A DNA stretch of 64,000 nt, taken from contig CM043958.1 in the NCBI GenBank assembly GCA_014529385.2, positions 138,364,398 to 138,428,397 on the forward strand, read 5' to 3'. Of this stretch, positions 54,985-64,000 are shown piece by piece. Below the pieces are notes generated by a model. It saw only the letters and a list, made by a program, of their open reading frames with translations, was not told where the DNA came from and did not search any database. The stretch is from Adiantum capillus-veneris. Lineage: Eukaryota; Streptophyta; Polypodiopsida; Polypodiales; Pteridaceae. Within the stretch, counting starts at the first letter, position 1. Each line of letters opens with the position of its first letter. Position numbers and translations under genes: made by a program.

Positions 54985-57900
54985 AATCCCCCCTGGAGTG
55001 ATGCGGTGAACGAGAGGTGGCACATGAGTAAGGGGAAGTGCCATGCCCTGAGGACATGATCAGTCCACAAAGGGGAGTAAGCCCAAAGCTTTGCGGAAAG
55101 CTTCAAGCTTCTCACGAGACAATGCCTTTGTGAAAAGATCTGCAAGCTTGTCCTGTGTTGGCACATAAGCCAAGATGATCTCTCCTACTGAGAGCCTCTC
55201 CTTGACATAGTGGTAATGCACCTCAATGTGCTTTGTGCGAGCATGAAAAACTGGGTTCCTTGCAACTGCCAATGCGCTCTGGCTGTCAGTAAAGATAGTG
55301 TTGGCAGTGTCCTATCCAACACCCAAATCATCCATAAGGCGTCTGAGCCATACACACTCAACCGTAGCTGTGAAGACTGCCCTGTACTTAGCCTCACAAC
55401 TCGAAGTGGCCACAGTAGGTTGCTTCTTGCTCAACCATGATATACATGAACTGCCAAGCATGAAACAAAAACCACTTGTGAACACTCCGTGTCAAAACAA
55501 CCAGCTCAATGTGAGTCCCAAAAAGCATGTAAGTCTGGCGGCAATGATCCCCCGTTGGGATAAAACAAGCCAAGATGTAAAGTGCCACTAAGGTAGCGGA
55601 AAATCCTCTTGATAGCCTGCCAATGCTTAGACCCTGGGCTATGCATAAATTTGTTGACCTGTGAGACTGCAAACTGAATATTTGGCCTCTTGTTGCATAC
55701 ATAAATGAGGCAGCCAACATCAATTTGGTAAAGAGTGACATCATCAGGATCGCCAACATCATGTAGACTCAACTTCAAACCTGTTTCCATGGGAGTGGCA
55801 ATAGGTTTGCAATCCTCAAGTCCAAACATACATAGCAATGTCTCTATGTAACTGTTTTGACACAAGGGAATACCACCATCACACTGCTTTTATTGTATGC
55901 CCAAATAATGATGCAACAACCCCAAATCTTTCATCTTGAAAGTAGCATTCAAATCAGCCTTAAATTCAGCAATATGTCTCTCATTTAGTCCAGTGATCAG
56001 CAAATCATCAACATAAAGAACCACAATGAGAAGTACATGACCCTCACGCTTTACATACAATGTGCTTTCTGTTGGACTATTTACGAAAGCCTCGTTTGAC
56101 CAAATGAGTGTCAGCTTTCTCATACCAAGCACGTGGAGATTGCTTCAACCCATACAAAGCCTTCTTACATCTGCCCACTTTGTCCTCTTGTCCTTTTATG
56201 ACAACCGCGAGGCTGCGTCACATAAACTTCCTCAAATATGTCACCATTCAAGAAAGCAGTAAAACAATGTCAGATTGATGTACATCCCAACCAAAATGAG
56301 CTACCAATGCACATACAGCTTAGGCGAGAATGGATTCTTAGATCCGTTCCCTCTCTCGAGTAAGGTGGCCTTTGCCGGTACTTCGCCATTTGTTTTGTAA
56401 AGAATCTTTCTCTCTCATGCATTTCCTAGGTCCTTCGAAATGTACAGTAGTAATACGACAAGTGGGAGCAAAAGTCTCTTCATAATCTATGCCTCGAGCC
56501 TTATGGCGATCGATCTGACCATCCGGCTTGCATTTCAACTTGTAAACCCACTTCGTACCAATGGCCTTTTTGCCAGGAGGCAAATCACATAAAGTCCATG
56601 TGTCATTTTCTATAAGTGCATCATATTCTGATTGCATGGCAACCATCCAATTTTTTGAATTCTGTGCTTCATCAAAAGACAGAGGCTCCTCAACATCATG
56701 TAAGCTAGACACAGCCAAAGCATAACAATCTGATGCATAAGATGCATGGTGAGAGCCTGAATGAGTTCGACTACACAAAGGTGCATCCAATTTATTGTCA
56801 CGCAAAGTGTGCACTAGCCATTTTGGCATACCTCTAGCCTGCTCATTTTCAGCCCTTTCCTCATCAAGTACATCATGTACATCTGCATCAGTAATTGGCT
56901 GACCTGTAACATTTTCAAAAACCCCCATAGGCTGTACATTTGCCTCATTGGAACTTACATTCGTATTTCCACCACTGAAAAGAGGCAACAAAGTGTCATA
57001 AATGTCCTGTAAGCTTACATTATTGTCTCTAGTACATGTCAACAAGGGCTGAACGGAATCTTCCACAAACACTACATCTTGTGAAACTAGAATACGTATT
57101 GTTTGCGGATGATACAACCTGTAACCTTTGCTTTCAGCACTATAACCAACAAAAATGCATTTGACTGCCTTATCATCCAATTTTTTGCGCTGTGTTTGTG
57201 GCACCAAAGCATATGCCAAACAGCCAAAAACACAGATGTGCTCAATAGAAGGCTTTCTATCATGCCATGCTTCATATGGAGTAATAGACTGCAAAGCTTT
57301 CGTAGGACACCTGTTTAGTACATAAGTGGCACACATGATTGTCTCAAGCCAAAAAGAATGCGGCAAAGCTTGACTTTTGACCATACATCGTGCCATTTCC
57401 GTAAGTGACCTATTTTTCTCTCAGCAACACCATTTGCTGAGGTGTATAAGGCACTGTACATTGGTGTTTTATCCCACAACTAGCCAGAAATGCATTGAAT
57501 TCATGAGACATATACTCCCCCCCTGGATCGGAACGGAGGGTGCCCATAGTACATTTCGATACATTTTCAGCCATAGCCAAAAATTGTTTGAAGCACATAA
57601 AAACTTTGGACTTTGATTTAAGCGGAAATACCCATGCATGCCTGGAGTAATCATCAATGAAAGTCACAAAGTAAAGGTAATTGCCCAAGGATGGAGTTTG
57701 CATGGGCCCAAAAACATCACTATGCACAAGCTGCAACCTGCATGTGGCTCGAATTAAACCATCCTTTGAAAACTTAGAACGCTGTGTCTTACCCAAAATA
57801 CAGCCTTCACAAACATGTTTGACAGGTGCTTCAAGAGGCGGCAAAGAAGCAACCATATCAAATTTCTGCAAATGCAGCAAACTGGAAAAATTTAGATGAC

Positions 57901-58061
57901 CAAAACGTGCATGCCAAAGTTTTGCATCTAAAATAGCCCTTGAATCTGCAACAGCATTTGTAAAATTTTGTCCACACTTGTCATATAAAGTGAGCTTATA
58001 CAACCCACGGCACAAAAGCCCAGATGCAACAATTTCATCACCAAAACTGAGATCATGAACA
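54985..58061 (-). pseudogene. Copia D/B: GAG-pre-integrase, integrase, RT, RNase H (inverted block)
   Basis: Read downward: DLSFGDEIVASGLL...GLYKLTLYD (after the protease), HARFGHLNFSSL...CEGCILGKTQ (GAG-pre-integrase zinc motif), the integrase core (LVHSDVFGP, FIDDYSRHAW, LRSDPGGEY) to 57,410, the integrase C-terminal part (FGCLAYALVP, KCIFVGYSAESKGY), the RT start (WTLCDLPPGKKAIGTKWVYK), RT with FLNGDIFEEVYV (about 56,230) and an intact YVDD box (VVLYVDDLLITG, about 56,020), and RNase H to ADLFTKALSREKLE (about 55,110). A segment of about 100 bp near 56,330-56,430 with unrelated sequence and several frameshifts break the RT. Ty1/copia order throughout. The 5' half is at 53,123-53,935. Confidence 0.92.
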
Positions 58062-59245
58062 AAAAACTTACCGAGAAGATTGATGTGGATAGCCCTAGCA
58101 GAACATAGAGATTTAAGTATGAACTTGTCTTCGTGTTTGAAAAAAGGCCGGCACGGGTGTTTACATGTGGGATACAACGAGGGATGGTCCTTTTCGGCTA
58201 GGACTGATAACCATTGGTCTATGTTTTGAGCTCGGGTTCATTCATTGTCCTAGAAATGGGGATTGAATGGGAGTGTGTCTCGATCGGGTGAAATAGACCC
58301 GCGGATGCGTCTGGAAATTGGCCTAGTCCGGGTAGGCCTGATGCCGACGGGAAAAGGAGGAAGGAAAAAGGATCCATGGAGGGAACATGATAAGGGAGGA
58401 GGATGCGATTTAATTAAGGAACTCTTCAAATTGTTTGGTAAAAAGGAACCTAGGAAAGGCTAGGAACCTAAATGGGCTATTTTGCAATCATCCTCATCAG
58501 CCGGACCTTTGCTCCTTTTCTCGGGATTATTGATTTGAAAGAAACCTAAAGTAGATTATATTTGAAGCCTTTTCCACACAAGAGAAAGAAAAATAAGAAT
58601 TGGAATCTGTGTAAAGGCGCTGCCTCCACACGTGGTGGAGGAGACAAGATACCCAAGTCCTGGGACGAGGATAGGGATATGCCTGGAAGAGTACATGTGA
58701 TTGCTTGAAAGATAACTAGATAATTTTACTAATATTAAAGGAAAAAAGAAGAAAAAATATTCTATAAAGGAGAAAGGTAGGAACGACCTGATAAATGCAC
58801 ATTTGCAAGGGTATGCAACAGTTTGCATGCTGCTTTCAAATGCTTGAAATGTATTCTTGGTTCGACATGATTGGAATACTGTTTTCTAGTATCATAGTAT
58901 TACCTTGAGAAGGTGCATTTATCAAACGGTTAAGTGGGTGGACGGATTCCAGAGGGTTAATTGTTGGTCGAAAAGTTGAACCCAATTTTATGTTGTCCTA
59001 GAAGTAAAGTCAAGAGCGGGGGAAAGGGATTCCGATCTACGGAGCGGGCAAAAAACTTGGGATCAAGGGTTTTGTATAGATTATAAATACACTCACCTTA
59101 GGGGAATGCATTGACGGCTGTGCTTGGTCATAAACGGAAAAAAAGCGTCAGTGACCTTGAACCAAGTGTGAATTAGAGAACTCCCACCAGTTGACCCTAG
59201 ATGGCTAAGTTCAAAGTTAGTATGATGACTTCGATTGTAAAGTTG
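58062..59245 (+). repeat. Repeat X, copy 3 (module B followed by C)
   Basis: 58,062-59,018 matches 40,480-41,408 directly. 59,019-59,240 matches the module C copy in 54,600-54,425 (inverted). Non-coding. Confidence 0.85.
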
Positions 59246-59434
59246 GACCAGTAAGCAAAGGTGCTTTGGGGCTAAGGGATCCATATGAGAGAAAGTGATT
59301 GTTATCACCCCCTTGAGTTGGCATCGAAGAGGAGTCCTGCCTTGGTGTCGCTCTCAAGTGGGAGGGATGTCGGAGATCACGGTGTATCCATTTGGAGTTG
59401 GTACAATCGATGGTCCCTGGGCATGGCCCTCATA
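59246..59434. other. Unique stretch between X and copia C
   Basis: No recognisable feature. It ends where the copia C integrase starts (FIDDSTR). Confidence 0.4.
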
Positions 59435-60603
59435 CCTTTCTAGTAGAGTCATCTATGAATGTTAGGAAGTATAACGCTCCCCATAGAGACTTGACTGACA
59501 TAGATCCGGACAAGTCTCTATGAACGAGATCTAGCGAACTCCCTAACTCCTTGTCCAAAGGCACTGATGTCAACCTAGTCTGTTTGCCATAGATGCAATG
59601 CTCACATAAAGAGAAGTTAGAGTAATCTAACACAAGGATATAACTAGAATGCTGCAAGACTTTCATTCCCTTTTGACTCATATGTCCTAAGCCGACTATG
59701 CCACAAATTTGTAGACGATAGCTCGGCTACACAAATATAATTCTCTGTCACTGAAGAGACATAAAGTGAGTACAATGAGCTCGACTTCTGGCCTTTAAGC
59801 ACAACCACATTTTTCTTCTTGATAATCTAAGAACCATGAGAAAATATGGTAGTGTTACGCAAATCATCCAGCTATCCAACTGACATTAAACTCTTTGTCA
59901 ATTTGGGTACATGTCTGACATTGTGCAACATAAACTCAGTGCCATTACGCATAGAAAACTTGATGCTGCCCACACCGCATATAGAAAGCTCATACAAATT
60001 GCCTAGCTTCACCGTGCCATGTGTGGCAATGTATGTAGAAAACCACTCCTTGTGAGGGGGCGTGTGAAAGCTAGCACCTGAGTCCACAATCTAATTCTGT
60101 GCATAACACTCGTCAAAAGGTAACAATGCATTAGGAATCAAATCCGATGTGAATATCAACACATCATTTGGCACATCATAAATTTTCTCAATGGCTGGAT
60201 ACTGAACCACATTGACCTCTTCAATTTTCACGTTGCTTTTAGGTATGTCAGACTTTGCTTTCTCTTTGCCCTTATCACGCTGCATTGGCGACAATCTTTC
60301 TTCAAGTGTCCCTTTTTATGGCAATTGTAACACTCAACATTTCTCATGTCTTTGTCGCGACTCTTGCTATGACCTTGCGTGCGATCCTGTGAACAACCAC
60401 GGCTATGACCACGCTGCCTTTGCTTGTCATGATTGCTACTAGCCACATATGCATCACCATGCCCACTTGCATCAAGAGATTGACGTCAAATCTCCTCACT
60501 GAGAAACACACCAACAACATCAGCAACATCGCTGAAAAATAGCTTGCCATTGGGTGCAAAATTGGTTATGGTTGTGTTGAAGGTATCCCATGACTATGGT
60601 AGC
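59430..60603 (-). pseudogene. Copia element C: gag end, protease, integrase start
   Basis: Read downward: gag with SWDTFNTTITNFAPNG and LSEEI (60,590-60,490), basic Arg/Gln-rich tail, zinc knuckle CYNCHKKGHLKKDC (about 60,345), protease MDSGASFHTPPHKEWF (60,087) with HNVRHVPKLTKSLMSVG, then CEHCIYGKQTRL and LVHRDLSGSM...FIDDSTR, the beginning of the integrase, ending at 59,430. RT and the 3' LTR are missing. Differs from copia D/B in sequence, since both contain the GAG-pre-integrase/integrase start. Confidence 0.85.
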
Positions 60604-60612
60604 AAACATAAC

Positions 60613-60716
60613 AAGAGCGATGGGCGTATATACAATGCACGGGAAAAAAAAACCTCCTAGTGAGGAAAAAAATGCCCCGGAATTCCTAAGTGTGTTCACA
60701 CACATCACTACCTATG

Positions 60717-60717
<1 letters not shown>
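60613..60717 (-). mobile_element. LTR fragment of the copia D/B family inside copia C gag
   Basis: The minus strand from about tagtgatgtgtgtgaacaca through the TATA-like tgtatatacgccc matches the first half of the 53,123 LTR. It ends within the LTR and gag sequence resumes, so this is a partial LTR rather than a clean solo LTR. Confidence 0.75.

Positions 60718-60718
<1 letters not shown>

Positions 60719-60812
<94 letters not shown>
60719..60812. repeat. (GA)47 microsatellite
   Basis: Pure tract at the broken 5' end of the LTR fragment. Confidence 0.98.
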
Positions 60813-60813
<1 letters not shown>

Positions 60814-60815
<2 letters not shown>

Positions 60816-61414
60816 GAACCAACTAAGCTTGACAATGAATTGATGATAATACAATGATGGCAAGGTGGTGCTAATATACTCACCTTAGCACTACCCAGAC
60901 TTTGACAAATAAGTAAAACATATACCTAAAGCCAAAATAAATATAGGGATCTTATTGAGCCATTCACTTGAGATTAATTTCATCATCAAAATTGAGACCT
61001 TTGAAGTAAGAAATGAATACACGCTGTTGAACTTGTTCAAGTGAGAATTAACATTAATGCCCTCTTTCATATTCATGCGCATTAATTTATTCATCAAGAA
61101 AACCTTGTTCGAGGCGTTTTTGCCATCCCAAGCCTGACATAAAGCATGCCACAACTCTTTGGCATTGGTCTTATCCATTATGGTAAAGTAAATGGATTCA
61201 CCAAGGTGTAGGTGAAAGGTTGCCATAGCACGCTCATTCAAGTCATCCCACTCATCAATAGTGTACGCATTCTCTCTTCTTGCACGCAAGGGTGCTATCA
61301 AGACTTTGTTGATCAAAACATCTTGCATACGCTGCTGCCAAATGACAAAGTTTGAGCCATCAAACTTTTGTTGATGTAGTACTCTTCTCTTTTGAAAGCA
61401 CTACTTATAGCCAT
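60814..61414 (-). pseudogene. Copia element C: gag N-terminal part
   Basis: ATG at 61,414 (MAISSAFKREEYY); after one frame correction KFDGSNFVIWQQRMQDVLI is the classic copia gag start. It continues TIDEWDDLNERAMATFHLHL, KELWHALCQAW, KVFLMNKLMRMNMKEG to about 60,891, then is broken before the LTR fragment and microsatellite. No primer site or LTR is seen upstream. Confidence 0.85.
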
Positions 61415-62376
61415 GATTAAGAGAATGTAGCCAAAAACTTTATGGCAAATTTCCTAGGATAATTTAGGCAGAGTTTCCCCTAGAATAGGAGTAAAAACTC
61501 AAACTAAAAGTAGTAAAATCACTGTGTAAGAACAGCTAGAAGTGCCAAGAATGCATAAAGCAGACTCACGTGGGAAAAATCCGACAGAGTCTCCTTTGTA
61601 TGGGAAGCTAACTCTCAAAACCGCCTGACCAAAATTAAGCACATAAACTTCTCAAAACCACTGTTGTGTGACCGCCAACTCAAAGTCAAAAGCACAAGAA
61701 ATCGCCCAGATACATATCCTATGGCAAGGGTACCGTAAGAAGGGAGCTCCAGCTACCTGTATCACTAAAGGTATCTCAACATTCAAGAATACCCCAACTC
61801 AAGAAAACCTCATGCTATCGATTGTCCAAAGGCTAGCAGACACAAAAGGACTAGCCACAGTCTCAGAAAGGGCTCTTTAGGTCCGAGTCCCAAAAACAGC
61901 CGAGAAAACTACCAAAATAGCCAAAAAATGACTCCACATGTAGTACAATAGGCAGTGTCCGCAACTCAACATACATGAGTGACTGCGCTAAAAAGACACA
62001 AAGAATTGCTGCATGCAGTAAAAGTATTCCTGTGGGGATATCTGCTCTCAAAAGAGCCCAATAGCACTATGGTGTGCTAAAGAAAACATGCATTTGACCG
62101 CAAAGAAACTGCTGTCGAAATGACTGCCAAAATTGCATGAAAAGCATTATGTCTGTATGTGTTTATAAACCTGGAGAAAGTGTGTGTAAATGGGCTGAAA
62201 AACCCCCTGTAACCTGCATGTCTGTGTCGGTGTGTGCCGATTTCCGCTACCGGATGGAAATGCGCTAGTCAAGTAGCCGCCAAGAGAGTCGTAGCCAAAA
62301 ACATGCCGTAAAGTCTGATTAGTGCGCTCGGTGCCGATGACGAGTATCACTCCTCTATGGTAGAGGCACCTCACGT
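61415..62376. other. Unassigned DNA upstream of copia C
   Basis: No LTR border, primer site or convincing ORF. Composition is typical of decayed intergenic sequence. Confidence 0.4.
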
Positions 62377-62700
62377 GTGTACGTGGCAAGCACAGCCGTC
62401 TGCGAGAAGATGGTCGTCCGCGGGAATGTTAGCGTCGGGGTCGGACGTCGGAAATCTGCCTGCATAAAGAGCGTCGCTGATGTCGATGTCAAAGAATCAC
62501 CGAGAGTTGGTGTTGAGGGGCAAACACGGTGTCAAAACCGATGCGATGTCAAGGACTACCTGAAAGCTAGTCAATTCGCTCTCGTCGATGTCGGTGCCAG
62601 TGCGGAGCGGCAAGGCGTTGATGTCAGGGTTGCCAATGTTGAGAAATCCGGCATCGATGTCCAAAAACCCTGTTTTCTCTCTCTCTCTCTCTCACTCGCT
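62377..62700 (+). other. Region with degenerate GTCGATGTC-like repeats
   Basis: Irregular repeats of gat/gtt-gtc motifs (tgtcgatgtc, ggcgttgatgtc, gcatcgatgtc), richer in CpG than the surroundings. An open frame runs through it into the microsatellites but has no recognisable protein character. Confidence 0.35.
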
Positions 62701-62752
62701 CGGTCTCTCTCACTTGCTCACTTCCTCTCTCTCTCACTACTCGTCGAGAAGA

Positions 62753-64000
<1,248 letters not shown>

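Noticed and set aside
59430-61414. Copia C and copia D/B as one element split by repeat X
   Set aside because: Both contain their own protease-to-integrase border with different sequence, so they are separate insertions.

Overview
This window looks like gene-poor, retroelement-rich nuclear DNA of a seed plant, most likely a flowering plant. The evidence is LTR retrotransposons of both plant superfamilies (Ty1/copia and Ty3), plant-type primer sites complementary to initiator tRNA-Met and tRNA-Asp, GT-AG introns, and many (GA)n and (CA)n microsatellites. The species cannot be told from the sequence. There is no sign of bacterial operons, rRNA, tRNA genes or CRISPR.

Layout. 0-2.7 kb: two host loci facing each other, a decaying FCP1-type phosphatase gene (+) and a three-exon gene of unknown function (-) that appears intact. 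2.7-4.6 kb: intergenic, with three long (GA)n arrays. 4.66-33.5 kb: a giant Ty3 element (E1, about 6.58-30.14 kb, +) apparently inserted in the 3' LTR of an older minus-strand chromodomain Ty3 element (E2). E1 carries gag, a first protease whose catalytic Asp is replaced, RT, RNase H, an integrase preceded by two zinc-finger-like modules, a second retropepsin-like domain with an intact DTGA after the integrase, and a downstream coiled-coil ORF3 of unknown function. Its untranslated flanks carry about 300-bp repeats with a recurring 18-bp palindrome. A 2.0-kb LTR-like unit sits in its 5' LTR. 33.7-38.7 kb: a copia element (A, -) whose LTR is followed by a primer site and a non-gag internal region. 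39.9-41.4 kb: first copy of a repeat family called X here. 41.4-53.1 kb: element Y (+), with LTRs at 41.4 and 52.3 kb, interrupted by the 3' part of a minus-strand Tat-like Ty3 element (42.26-47.46 kb). The LTR of that element contains a solo LTR with a perfect target-site duplication. 53.1-58.06 kb: a copia element (D/B) cut in two by an inversion. 58.06-59.25 kb: X again. 59.4-61.4 kb: a truncated copia element (C, -). 61.4-64 kb: low-information DNA with a (TG)63 tract.

Two results stand out. First, two separate inversions can be reconstructed at the sequence level (28,170-30,321 and about 53,936-58,062). Each splits an LTR element, and matching target-site duplications on the displaced LTRs support both. 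Second, E1 has an unusual architecture (second protease after integrase, ORF3 with a plausible splice donor/acceptor pair, repeated 18-bp palindrome). Element Y appears to share the retropepsin plus tryptophan-rich tail module. Nearly all element ORFs carry stops or frameshifts; the Tat-like RNase H-integrase ORF at 45,768-47,462 is the main exception. All family assignments were made by eye from motifs; no database search was run.
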